Shown here in pieces: positions 17,102 to 25,545 of a stretch of 64,000 nucleotides of DNA. The notes under the pieces are model-generated. The model made no database searches and was not told where the DNA came from. It was given only the letters and a program-made list of their open reading frames with translations. Position numbers and translations under genes: made by a program. Every line of letters starts with the position of its first letter. Position 1 is the stretch's first letter. Source of the stretch: Bdellovibrionales bacterium (lineage in GTDB: Bacteria > Bdellovibrionota > Bdellovibrionia > Bdellovibrionales > JAMPXM01); assembly GCA_016713885.1 (NCBI GenBank), contig JADJOF010000001.1:806001-870000 (forward strand). The letters are read 5' to 3'.

Positions 17102-20100
17102 TGTTGATAAAGAGCGCTTTGACCACAGTTAAATGCGCGAAGGCCGCAGCCCTCTTTGGTGCTGCGGCTCTGTTCTTTGGGATCTCGGTCACTTCGATGC
17201 CTCGAGCTTTGGCGTCTTCGAGCCAGGCTTTGATCGATGTCTATGTTTTCAATGAAGAGGCTGCGGCGACTGGCGTGCTGACCGTGATTCCGGCGCCCGA
17301 TGTCGCGGTGTCGGTTATTGCGGATCCGATTCAGGTTGGTATGACTGACGCTTCCGGGCACATTCGGTTTTCAGTATCGCCTGGAGAAGTTGATCTGCAG
17401 GTCGTTCACGCCTCAGAAAAGTTTCGCGTTTTTGCCGATCGCGATCGAGCAGCGCGAGCGATTGTTCGCTTGTTTAAGCCGACGGGTACCATGGATACGT
17501 CAAACGATGCGTCAGTCGCAATTGCGATGAAGGCTGAAGTCGAAAGTACCTCGAAGCAGCAGGTCGATCAGCTCAACCGACAGAAGAAGCAGCTCCGCCT
17601 TCTTGTGCGAGGTCAGTCCGGCGAACCGTTATCTGGAGCAAAGATATTTGTCGATGGCAGCGAGGATGCGTTGACGACAGACAGCCACGGGGTTGTCGAA
17701 ACCGAAGCCGCTGTCGACTCGAGCGTGACAGTGCTTCATAGTCGATTTGAACTTGAACGTGTTGGTGTTGGCGGTGTGGCGGTAACGGAGATCGAGGTCA
17801 AACTTCGCCCGGCGTCTCAGGAGCTTGAAGAGTTTCGAGTCTTAGCACCGCGTGTAAGAGGAGGCGTCGGTGCATTGATTGAAGTGCGTCGCAAGAACCG
17901 TGGCGTCGCCGAAGTTCTTGGCTCTGAACAAATGGCCAGATCGGGCGATAGCGACGCGGCGGGATCTCTCAAGCGTGTGACGGGTTTGACGTTGGTTGGC
18001 GGTCGATATGTCTACGTGCGCGGTCTTGGTGAGAGATACTCCTCAATTCTTTTAAACGATGCGACGTTGTCTTCTCCTGAGCCGGCGCGACGCGTGGTTC
18101 CGCTCGATCTGTTTCCGACGTCTGTTGTCGAATCATTGGTCATTGAGAAGTCGTATTCGCCTGAGCTACCGGGGGAATTTGGTGGCGGCACGATTCGCAT
18201 TGGAACGAAGCCGATTCCCGATAGCTTCTTTAGCAAGATATCGCTTGGAGCCGCGTTTGGTGGCGGAGCGGAACCAGAGACCTATCGCGGTGGTGCGATG
18301 GATGGCCTGGGTTTTGATGACGGAACGCGGGCGCTGCCTTCGAGTGTGGCTGTTGCAACAGCCGATGGTCGGCGATTGAAAGAACAGAATTCACTTTTTC
18401 CACAGGGATTTACACCGATCCAGCTTCAGGAAATGGGTCGAAGTTTTTCAAACACATGGTCCGCGGAGCGAGCGAATGAAGCGCCGATGCCGAGCTTTAA
18501 TTTTTCTATTGGCAACAGTAGTCAAATCACGGATGGGTTGACGGTTGGCGGGCAGGGAGCCTTTCTCTACGGGAGTGATTTCGACACCACCGAGAAGCAG
18601 GCGAAGACTTTGAGTCTCGGCTCGGGCGGAATGTTGTCGCCAGATGCAGAGCGTACGGTAAAGGAGTCGAGCCGTGAGATTCGCACCGGCCTTACGGGCG
18701 ATGCTGGCGTAAGTCTTAAAACAGTCGCTGGTGAGCAAAAAATTTCAAGCACCGTGATGCTGCTTCGTAACACTGAGGATCAGGTCAAGACAGCGACGGA
18801 GCTGAATGCCAATGGCTCCTATCGATCCACCGGAATTGAATGGGTTGAGCGTCAGCTATGGGTTCGACAATTGCGGGGCGAACACGAAATAGCGCTGAGT
18901 GATCTCTTTATGGGGCTCGAGAACCGCGTCCGATGGCGTCTGTCTCGCGCCGACGCGGCGAGAGTCGCTCCTGATGTGCGGGATCATCGCTATATACTTG
19001 AGAACGGCCAATATCTGCTTTCGACTCGCGCCGATGGCAATCAGCGGAGCTACTCTCAGTTGAATGACCAAACCTCTGAGGTCGGTGGCGATTGGAGAGT
19101 TGGCCGAAGTATTTCAGAAATTGGACGAGTTGATTTCAATATTGGTTTTGCTTCGACTGACCGCGAGCGATCTTCGGGAATGCGTCGCTTTCACTTTCGT
19201 GATATGCGCCCAGCCAGTTCGAATCTTGATCTTTCTCAGTCCGCCGAAGAGATTTTTGTGTCGGACAACATCGGCAGCGAAGGATTTCAAATCCTTGAGA
19301 CGACTCGCGAAACCGATACCTATCGAGCGGCACAGTCGCTTGTTGCAATGAGCTACACAGTGGATTGGAAGCCTCAAGATCGACTTCGTTTTTCCGCAGG
19401 GTGGCGCGACGAGCGTTCGCGTCAAGATGTTCTCACCTACAATTTGTACGATCCAGACAATATGCCAATTCGCGCAGGTCTTGAAACGGTCGATCGGCTT
19501 CCGATGTGGGCGGCGGCGTGGGAGTTTCGGCCAACGCATCAGTTGCGCGCCACCTACTCTGAGACCGTGTCGCGTCCAGACTTTAAGGAGTTGTCAGTCG
19601 CGCCATACACTGATGAAGAGACTGGGCAAGAGGTGGTTGGCAACAACCGACTCAAAAGTGCTGTGATTAAAAACATCGATTTCCGTTACGAGTTTTACCC
19701 ATCGTCGGACGAGTCGGTTTCGTTCGGATTTTTTCGGAAAGATTTTGAGCAGCCGATTGAGCAGATCATTCGACCAGGGTCGGATGGCACGTTGCGAACA
19801 TTTGAGAATGCGAAGCGCGCCGAGAATACCGGTGTTGAATTTGAGAGTCGGATTCGTCTCCGGAGATTGGCGAACTCACTTCGGCGCTTGACCGTTGCTG
19901 GAAATGTCGCACTGATTGATTCGAAAATTGAGTTAAGTGACTCGAACTCTGGCGTTCAGACGTCGAACTCGCGTGCTCTGCAGGGACAGTCCCCTTGGGT
20001 AGTCAATCTTCAGTTTCTCTATGACCATAGGGCAGCGAATGTTGCCAGCGGGCTCATGTTCAACATGATTGGGCCACGAATTCGCGAGGCGGCGGCGGGC

Positions 20101-20298
20101 GGCCTTCCCGACATTATCGAAGAAAGTTTTGCTCAGCTTGATTGGGTGTCATCGTGGGATTTTCTGTCCAATGCGAGCGTTCAGCTGAAAGCAAAGAACA
20201 TCCTTGATCCCGAGGCGAGTCTGACCCAGGGCGGAGTCAAAACGCTAGCGTGGCGTCGTGGTCGAAGTTTCTCTCTCAACTTAAGTGCGAGGTTCTGA
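17101..20298 (+). CDS. Large TonB-dependent outer-membrane receptor
   Basis: 1065 residues from the ATG at 17101. After a signal region (hydrophobic about 16-30) come two carboxypeptidase-regulatory-like beta-sandwich repeats: one near residues 40-120 (V-G-M-T-D-A-S-G-H-I-R-F) and one near 170-250 (A-L-T-T-D-S-H-G-V-V-E-T). The plug follows (G-S-E-Q-M-A-R-S-G-D, then Y-V-R-G-L-G-E-R-Y-S-S and E-F-G-G-G-T-I-R-I), and then the barrel, ending in S-L-N-L-S-A-R-F with the C-terminal Phe. Repeated regulatory-like domains recall Oar/SusC-type transporters for large ligands. The substrate is unknown; no heme, cobalamin or siderophore gene is nearby. Start and stop overlap both neighbours by one base. 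Confidence 0.9.
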   Translation: MLIKSALTTVKCAKAAALFGAAALFFGISVTSMPRALASSSQALIDVYVFNEEAAATGVLTVIPAPDVAVSVIADPIQVGMTDASGHIRFSVSPGEVDLQVVHASEKFRVFADRDRAARAIVRLFKPTGTMDTSNDASVAIAMKAEVESTSKQQVDQLNRQKKQLRLLVRGQSGEPLSGAKIFVDGSEDALTTDSHGVVETEAAVDSSVTVLHSRFELERVGVGGVAVTEIEVKLRPASQELEEFRVLAPRVRGGVGALIEVRRKNRGVAEVLGSEQMARSGDSDAAGSLKRVTGLTLVGGRYVYVRGLGERYSSILLNDATLSSPEPARRVVPLDLFPTSVVESLVIEKSYSPELPGEFGGGTIRIGTKPIPDSFFSKISLGAAFGGGAEPETYRGGAMDGLGFDDGTRALPSSVAVATADGRRLKEQNSLFPQGFTPIQLQEMGRSFSNTWSAERANEAPMPSFNFSIGNSSQITDGLTVGGQGAFLYGSDFDTTEKQAKTLSLGSGGMLSPDAERTVKESSREIRTGLTGDAGVSLKTVAGEQKISSTVMLLRNTEDQVKTATELNANGSYRSTGIEWVERQLWVRQLRGEHEIALSDLFMGLENRVRWRLSRADAARVAPDVRDHRYILENGQYLLSTRADGNQRSYSQLNDQTSEVGGDWRVGRSISEIGRVDFNIGFASTDRERSSGMRRFHFRDMRPASSNLDLSQSAEEIFVSDNIGSEGFQILETTRETDTYRAAQSLVAMSYTVDWKPQDRLRFSAGWRDERSRQDVLTYNLYDPDNMPIRAGLETVDRLPMWAAAWEFRPTHQLRATYSETVSRPDFKELSVAPYTDEETGQEVVGNNRLKSAVIKNIDFRYEFYPSSDESVSFGFFRKDFEQPIEQIIRPGSDGTLRTFENAKRAENTGVEFESRIRLRRLANSLRRLTVAGNVALIDSKIELSDSNSGVQTSNSRALQGQSPWVVNLQFLYDHRAANVASGLMFNMIGPRIREAAAGGLPDIIEESFAQLDWVSSWDFLSNASVQLKAKNILDPEASLTQGGVKTLAWRRGRSFSLNLSARF

Positions 20299-20981
20299 TG
20301 ATACGTCCGTTGATTTTAGCGATGACGGTCAGTGCTGTCTTGGTCGGATGTGGAGACCATCAATCTCGGTATACCGATTTTTCGGCCGATGGATTGGCAA
20401 AACCGACTCGACGGTCATTGACGGATGCCGAGAGCCTCCAACTTGAAGTTCAACAGGGTGATCTATCAAAACTCCAGACCCGAATCGCGGCGGGCTTACC
20501 AGTTGATCATCGATTGCCGTCGGGTCGGACGCTATTAATGGAAGCGGTCGTGTGGAGCAAGGCAGACGTCATAGCTTATCTTCTCGCTCAAGGTGCAGAC
20601 GCCTCGACAAAAGATGCTGAAGGACGAACAGCGCGGGACTTGGCAGAAGGAAAACCGGAATTGCTTCGCTTATTCCCCCAGGTACTGGATCCGGTCCTGA
20701 TTGCCGAAGTCTTTCGGCTGGCGGAGTCGGGTGACTATCGGAAACTCAAAGCGCGTTTAGATGAAGGTCTGGATGTCAACATGAGGAACGATGCAGGGGA
20801 CACGCTCCTCATTGTCGGGGTGAGAGTTTCGAGTCGTGGGGTTGTGGCGATGCTCTCTCGTTACGTCGGAATTGATTTTGATTTACGCGACGGAAGTGGT
20901 CTTACGGCCCTTGCGATTGCGCGACAGATTGGGAATCAGACAATTGTTCGCGAGCTTGAGGCGCGCGGAGCAAAGGAATAG
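20298..20981 (+). CDS. Ankyrin-repeat lipoprotein (TonB operon)
   Basis: 227 residues starting at the ATG that overlaps the receptor stop (TGATG). The lipobox V-L-V-G-C (C18) predicts lipidation. Ankyrin repeats are seen at about 65-110 (L-P-S-G-R-T-L-L-M-E-A-V, then L-L-A-Q-G-A-D-A-S-T-K-D) and again at about 150-225 (M-R-N-D-A-G-D-T-L-L-I-V, D-G-S-G-L-T-A-L-A-I-A). A periplasmic ankyrin lipoprotein inside a TonB operon is uncommon; it could be a docking protein between the receptor and the energising complex. That role is inference. Confidence 0.8.
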   Translation: MIRPLILAMTVSAVLVGCGDHQSRYTDFSADGLAKPTRRSLTDAESLQLEVQQGDLSKLQTRIAAGLPVDHRLPSGRTLLMEAVVWSKADVIAYLLAQGADASTKDAEGRTARDLAEGKPELLRLFPQVLDPVLIAEVFRLAESGDYRKLKARLDEGLDVNMRNDAGDTLLIVGVRVSSRGVVAMLSRYVGIDFDLRDGSGLTALAIARQIGNQTIVRELEARGAKE

Positions 20982-20989
20982 GAGATCGG

Positions 20990-21616
20990 ATGGAAGAGCG
21001 TTTTTTTGAGGTCGCACATTTTGCGGATAAAGGGGTTCTGTATCTTCTCCTCGTTCTTAGCGTGGTGAGTCTCGGATTGATCACAGAACGCTATATCAAA
21101 CTCAGTCGCGCAGCTCGAAACGCATCGCTTTTACAAAAAGGTATTGCGGCAAGTCTCAGTGCGGGCGATCTCGACTCTTTTGCGGTGCTAAAAGAAATGG
21201 GCGGGGCACTCGAGGCATCAGCCGTTGATCTCGGCTTAACTAATCTCAAGTCAAATGGAATTAAAGGTCTTCGAGAGGCGTTTGATACGTTTATCATGCT
21301 TGAACGCCCGAAGCTTGAGCGTTCTCTCGGCTTTCTGGCGACCGTTGGTTCGAACGCGCCGTACATTGGACTGTTCGGAACAGTACTTGGAATCATGAAG
21401 GCGTTCCGTGATCTTGGCGGTGGGGCGGCTGAAGGCGGTCAGTCTGCCGTCATGGCTGGTATCTCTGGTGCGCTCATTGCCACGGCAGCTGGCTTGATGG
21501 TCGCGATTCCTGCGGTGCTTGCATACAACTACTTTTCGAAACTTGTGAAGCAGGTGGTGACAACACTTGAGGCGCTGCGCGAGCTCGCTGTCATCATTGG
21601 CGAAAGGCGGGCTTAA
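20990..21616 (+). CDS. exbB: ExbB/TolQ-type proton channel subunit
   Basis: 208 residues, MotA/TolQ/ExbB family inner-membrane protein that uses proton motive force to energise TonB. It has an N-terminal membrane helix (L-Y-L-L-L-V-L-S-V-V-S-L) and the hallmark cytoplasmic-to-membrane region A-T-V-G-S-N-A-P-Y-I-G-L-F-G-T-V-L-G-I-M, followed by A-G-I-S-G-A-L-I-A-T-A-A-G-L-M-V-A-I-P. It lacks the long periplasmic extension found in TtpC-like paralogues; that part seems to be encoded separately at 22799. Its stop overlaps the exbD start (TAATG). Confidence 0.93.
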   Translation: MEERFFEVAHFADKGVLYLLLVLSVVSLGLITERYIKLSRAARNASLLQKGIAASLSAGDLDSFAVLKEMGGALEASAVDLGLTNLKSNGIKGLREAFDTFIMLERPKLERSLGFLATVGSNAPYIGLFGTVLGIMKAFRDLGGGAAEGGQSAVMAGISGALIATAAGLMVAIPAVLAYNYFSKLVKQVVTTLEALRELAVIIGERRA

Positions 21617-22023
21617 TGGCGGCGAAAACCTCAGGTGGCGACGATGTCATTGCGGATATCAACATTGTTCCACTCGTCGACATTATCTTGGTTGTCCTGA
21701 TTATTTTCATGGTGACGGCAACACAGTTTTCGTCAAAAGAGTTGCAGGTCGACTTGCCGAAGGCTTCGAGTGGGTCGTCGTCTTCGGTCATGCCTCTCGT
21801 TGCGCAGGTGAATACCGCAGGTCAAATTTTTGTCGACGGCGTCGAGATGACGACCGACCTGCTTCGTCTTGAGACTGAAAAGCGTTTGCTCGCAGATCCC
21901 GAGGCACAAGCGGTCGTTTCGGCGGATCAGAACGCAACGCACTCGTCAGTTGTGCGGGCTCTTGATGCGATCAAATCGGCTGGCTTACAGAGGCTCGCTG
22001 TCTCAGTTGAGGGAGGAGAATAG
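21616..22023 (+). CDS. exbD: ExbD/TolR-type subunit
   Basis: 135 residues. A single N-terminal membrane helix begins A-D-I-N-I-V-P-L-V-D-I-I-L-V-V-L-I-I-F-M, containing the proton-carrying Asp of the P-L-V-D motif, followed by a periplasmic domain (V-V-S-A-D-Q-N-A-T-H-S-S-V-V-R-A-L-D) typical of the family. It partners ExbB and TonB in the inner membrane. It overlaps exbB by one base. Confidence 0.93.
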   Translation: MAAKTSGGDDVIADINIVPLVDIILVVLIIFMVTATQFSSKELQVDLPKASSGSSSSVMPLVAQVNTAGQIFVDGVEMTTDLLRLETEKRLLADPEAQAVVSADQNATHSSVVRALDAIKSAGLQRLAVSVEGGE

Positions 22024-22025
22024 AG

Positions 22026-22796
22026 ATGAGAACACGAGTTCTATTTCAGTTTACCGTCTTGCTGCTTATTGCTCAGTCGGGCTGGGCGGATTCGGGCGTT
22101 GATCGAATCATGCAGCTGCGTCTCGAGGTCGAAGCGAAGAACAACGAGTGGGAGTCGAAGAATAAGGCGCTGCAATCGACCGCAGACGCACTTTTACAGA
22201 GAATCGCGGAGCTTGAGGCGCAGAATGCGAAAAGCAAGGCTGGACTCGCTCTGATACGTGCCCGGTTAGAAGTGGGTGAGGCGCGCCTTCAACGCCGTCA
22301 GACATTGTCGGCGAGTGATCGTGATCGGTTGCTCACAACGCTGACTAAGGCAGAAGCACAGTTTAAGACGCGGTTGCCCTTCTTGTCGGCCCGAGCTCTT
22401 GAGGAAACAGAACGGATAAGGGCGGCACTTCTCAATAAGCAGTCATCAACCGATGAGGCCGCTCAGGCGTTTGCCGCATTGCTAAAAAATGAATTGAAAG
22501 TGGCTAGTGGTTTACGCTTTGAGCGAGTACAGATTCCTTTCGACGATCAGCGGCGAGAGGTCGAGGTCGTGCGCTTCGGTGAGTATTCGGCGATCGCAGC
22601 TGTTCCTGACAGCGCTGGCGATCTCAGCTATCGGCAGATTGAGGTTGGACGTTCTGACTGGAGACGTCTTGTCGCAGCTGATGATGTCAAAAATGTCGAG
22701 GCCGTCTTTCGTGCGGCGCGAGACCGTGCTTCCGGTGGGGCTCCAACTGTCGTGGCTTGGCCGCTGCGTCTCGGCGTCGAAGTGGAGAGGAATTGA
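22026..22796 (+). CDS. DUF3450-like periplasmic coiled-coil protein
   Basis: 256 residues with a signal peptide (cleavage near G-W-A-D), a heptad-rich coiled coil at about 25-110, then R-L-P-F-L-S-A-R-A-L-E-E-T-E-R-I-R-A-A-L and a C-terminal domain with R-R-E-V-E-V-V-R-F-G-E-Y-S-A-I-A-A-V. The middle and C-terminal pattern match DUF3450 proteins, which sit beside TtpC-ExbB-ExbD-TonB2 genes in Vibrio and Shewanella and are thought to assist those TonB systems. A good Shine-Dalgarno (GGGAGGAG) lies at the end of exbD. Confidence 0.75.
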   Translation: MRTRVLFQFTVLLLIAQSGWADSGVDRIMQLRLEVEAKNNEWESKNKALQSTADALLQRIAELEAQNAKSKAGLALIRARLEVGEARLQRRQTLSASDRDRLLTTLTKAEAQFKTRLPFLSARALEETERIRAALLNKQSSTDEAAQAFAALLKNELKVASGLRFERVQIPFDDQRREVEVVRFGEYSAIAAVPDSAGDLSYRQIEVGRSDWRRLVAADDVKNVEAVFRAARDRASGGAPTVVAWPLRLGVEVERN

Positions 22797-22798
22797 AA

Positions 22799-23674
22799 AT
22801 GAAGCTCTTGATCACATCATTTACATTGTGTCTTTTGATGATTCTGTTGGCTTGGGCAGGCGCTGCAAGCGCAGCGGAGCCTTCGGCAACGCTAGAATCC
22901 GAAAACTCCTATGCGGCCGCGATTGCGAGGGAGCAAGCAAGCCTTACGGCAACGCGCGATGCCCTCGCGAGAGAGATTGGCAGCATCGAGCAGCGATTGC
23001 GAGCCGAGGAGGCTCTTTTAAAGAAGAAAGCCGTGGCCCTCGAGCAGGAGGCCTTGCGCCTCACAGTGCAAACCGATGAGGCTCAGTCCCGCTATGAGGA
23101 AATTGAAAAGAAAAACCGGACGGCGTTGGCGGGAAGCCAAATCGAAGTGACAGTGAGCGATCTCACTCAAGCAATCGACGTATTCGAGGGCAAGCCATCC
23201 GTGGCGACAAAGGTTGCCGAACCACTCCGCGGATTTGAGGTGCAGGTGGAGCGCGGTCTTGCTGGACTAAATCGAGCTCAGCAAATTCGAGTGACCGCAG
23301 GATCATTTTATGATGCGAGCGGCGTTGAAAGGCAGGGGACGGTCACGTTGGTTGGAGAATCGGCGGCATGGGGGCGTTGGGTGGATCGCGGGGATAGTTT
23401 GCCGACGTCGACGACACACGACGTGGTGCTGGCGCCCAACGGTAAGGCTGGATGGATCGAAATTGCTCGCGACGATAAGGGGACATTGCAGAAGCTCGTG
23501 AGCAAAGTGGCAGAACGACTTGATGCCGTTGTCTTTTCAGAAGTGAAGTCGAAGGTCGATCACTCCATTGCTGCGAGCTTTGCTGATCGGGCCGCGGGAT
23601 TCGCTCCGCTATTTTGGCTGGGTCTTCTTGGTCTTGCTGTGACGGGCTTGTTTGTTGCCATTGCTCGGACGTAG
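22799..23674 (+). CDS. Membrane-anchored periplasmic coiled-coil protein, TtpC N-half-like
   Basis: 291 residues from the ATG at 22799. It has a signal peptide (cleavage near A-A-S-A-A-E), a long coiled coil at about 35-120 (R-E-Q-A-S-L-T-A-T-R-D-A-L and onward), a globular part containing T-V-T-L-V-G-E-S-A-A-W-G-R-W-V, and one C-terminal membrane helix (F-W-L-G-L-L-G-L-A-V-T-G-L-F-V-A-I-A). In TtpC, such a periplasmic segment continues into a TolQ-like channel domain; here the protein ends right after the helix. I infer a split TtpC: the scaffold without the channel. Confidence 0.6.
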   Translation: MKLLITSFTLCLLMILLAWAGAASAAEPSATLESENSYAAAIAREQASLTATRDALAREIGSIEQRLRAEEALLKKKAVALEQEALRLTVQTDEAQSRYEEIEKKNRTALAGSQIEVTVSDLTQAIDVFEGKPSVATKVAEPLRGFEVQVERGLAGLNRAQQIRVTAGSFYDASGVERQGTVTLVGESAAWGRWVDRGDSLPTSTTHDVVLAPNGKAGWIEIARDDKGTLQKLVSKVAERLDAVVFSEVKSKVDHSIAASFADRAAGFAPLFWLGLLGLAVTGLFVAIART

Positions 23675-23681
23675 AGGGGCT

Positions 23682-24323
23682 GTGAAAACGAAGGCGTTTA
23701 TTCAGTCAAAGACCTTTCGTGCGATGGTTGGTGCTGTCGCATTGCTATTTGTGCTATGGGCACTCGGTCATCTACGCCCCGTGGCGCCTGATTTTTTAGT
23801 TCAATCGGAGCGACCGTTGAAGCCAAAGAAAGCCAAGCCAATTCCGATTGATGAAGTCATCAAGCCATTGCCTCCGTCGCCCAAGGTACAATTGGTGCCG
23901 GCAAAGGCACAGCCTTTGGTTAAAAGCTTGAGGCCGCAGGTGGCCTCGACGTTGAAAGGCTTTGGAGAAGGCGGCGGAGATTTTGGCAGTGGTTTTTCTG
24001 AGAATGGCACAGGCGGCACGCGCGGCAGTGGCGCCGTAGCAAAGGCCGCGGTTGAGCGAAATGCGCGAGTGACGTCCCGGGCGAATCCTGTTTTTCCGGC
24101 GATGGCGCGCGAAAAAAATCTTTCAGGCTATGTTGTAATTGAAGTGTTGGTTGGAACTTCGGGGCAAGTTGAACGGAGTCGAATTATCGCGGCAGATCCT
24201 CCTGGAGTTTTTGAGTCGTCGGCGTTGGACTCGGTGAAACAGTGGCGCTTCGAGCCTGCTGTCGCTTCGGGACAGGCCGTGGCCAGTTGGGTGACGCAGA
24301 AAATTCGTTTTGATTTGGAGTAA
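23682..24323 (+). CDS. tonB: TonB
   Basis: 213 residues from the GTG at 23682, which has GAGGGG upstream; the frame is open from a TTG at 23652. An N-terminal membrane anchor (V-G-A-V-A-L-L-F-V-L-W-A-L-G) is followed by a Lys/Pro-rich spacer (R-P-L-K-P-K-K-A-K-P-I-P-I) and a Gly-rich linker. The C-terminal TonB domain has R-A-N-P-V-F-P-A-M-A-R-E-K-N-L-S-G-Y-V-V and V-K-Q-W-R-F-E-P-A-V, the part that grips the receptor TonB box. It transmits energy from ExbB/ExbD to the receptor of this operon. Confidence 0.92.
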   Translation: MKTKAFIQSKTFRAMVGAVALLFVLWALGHLRPVAPDFLVQSERPLKPKKAKPIPIDEVIKPLPPSPKVQLVPAKAQPLVKSLRPQVASTLKGFGEGGGDFGSGFSENGTGGTRGSGAVAKAAVERNARVTSRANPVFPAMAREKNLSGYVVIEVLVGTSGQVERSRIIAADPPGVFESSALDSVKQWRFEPAVASGQAVASWVTQKIRFDLE

Positions 24324-24328
24324 GCTTT

Positions 24329-25531
24329 ATGGGTCTGCGACGAACTCTGCTCTGGCTCTTTGTTTTCAGTACTTCGGTATCGCAGGCGATTCCGCGTTCG
24401 GAAATCCCAGAGTTATACGACGACCTCGATGGGTCAGAACTGGCGCTTCGTTTGGTTCTGGACGGAAAGATCGCACTGGCGCAGCGTGTTCACGCGGACC
24501 TTCCGAGCGATCAGGGGTCCTCGGCGACACTGGCTCGCGTTCGGGGGTTGCTGGCCGAGGAGGCGGGTGACCTTCGCGTTGCAGAGCGTGAACTTGCATT
24601 GGCGGCTATGCGGCTGAGTAGTGTCGGAAGAGCGAGCGAAGAGCTTTCTGTGGAACGATCGCGCGTTGCTTCAGGTCTTCAGAAGTGGAGTGAGTGTGTG
24701 CGTTTGCTCACGCCATCTGTCGCGATCAAGAAGGCTGAGACGGCCATTACCTACATTCGCTGTCTGGCCGCAGCGGGAGAAAAGCAGAGTGCCTTTGATG
24801 TTTCTGCACAGGCGGCGCGAGCGCATCCACAGAATGTCGCGCTGATTCGCGAACGAGTCGCGATATTGGTGATGCTCGACCTTGTGCAGACGGCCGCTCG
24901 GGAAGCGCGCCTCGCCGTGCAGCAAATGGCGAAAGCATCTGACACGGCGACTCTGGCTTTTGAGTTGTACGACTTAATTTTGCCAAGAGATCCACGCTCA
25001 GCACAGGCGCTCCTCGAACTGGCGGTGCTTCGATTCGGAGATCATGAAGTGCGAGCGAAGCGGGCGCAGCATCTCTTTCGTCAGCATCAGGCTTTGATGT
25101 CGGCAACCGAGTTTGCAGCTCTTGCGCCCTCTCACCCACAATACTATTTGCCGGCAAGTGAACTGAGTCGACTCGCGGGCCGCGACGTTGAGGGGGCAAG
25201 GCTAGCGATGATGATTCCCGATGCGCGCGATCGCTTTCGGCAGCGAGCGACCTTTGATCTCGCAAGTGGTCGGATCCCGATTGTCGGCACGTTGGCAGCG
25301 AGTTTCGATCGAACATTTCTAGGTCGTTTGGATTCTCAAGATGAAGATTGGGCCTACGCGATTGCCTACAGTCGACTGCGCACTGGCGCTTGGCGGGAGC
25401 AGGGCCCGTTATCGCCGTCTGGCCTTCTCTCCCGAGTTCGACGTCCCGACCTCTTAGAGAAGTCGGTTCAGCTGCGCTCCCGAATCGGTGATTGCGTATC
25501 TCAGGGAGCGATTCGCTGTTCATTCGAATAG
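24329..25531 (+). CDS. Secreted helical-repeat (TPR-like) protein, end of TonB operon
   Basis: 400 residues with a signal peptide (cleavage near V-S-Q-A-I). The body is a series of Ala/Leu/Arg-rich helical pairs of TPR type, for example L-V-L-D-G-K-I-A-L-A-Q-R-V, G-D-L-R-V-A-E-R-E-L-A-L-A-A and Y-I-R-C-L-A-A-A-G-E-K-Q-S-A-F. TPR proteins also close the TonB2/TtpC operons of Vibrio and Shewanella. It begins 6 bases after tonB. Two cysteines at the end (G-D-C-V-S-Q-G-A-I-R-C) could form a disulfide. Confidence 0.75.
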   Translation: MGLRRTLLWLFVFSTSVSQAIPRSEIPELYDDLDGSELALRLVLDGKIALAQRVHADLPSDQGSSATLARVRGLLAEEAGDLRVAERELALAAMRLSSVGRASEELSVERSRVASGLQKWSECVRLLTPSVAIKKAETAITYIRCLAAAGEKQSAFDVSAQAARAHPQNVALIRERVAILVMLDLVQTAAREARLAVQQMAKASDTATLAFELYDLILPRDPRSAQALLELAVLRFGDHEVRAKRAQHLFRQHQALMSATEFAALAPSHPQYYLPASELSRLAGRDVEGARLAMMIPDARDRFRQRATFDLASGRIPIVGTLAASFDRTFLGRLDSQDEDWAYAIAYSRLRTGAWREQGPLSPSGLLSRVRRPDLLEKSVQLRSRIGDCVSQGAIRCSFE

Positions 25532-25545
25532 GTACTATCTACCTT

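Noticed and set aside
24747..25523. A 258-codon open frame on the minus strand inside the TPR-like gene
   Set aside because: It lies wholly antisense to a gene with signal peptide and helical repeats, and shows no coherent domain; it is a by-product of the base composition.
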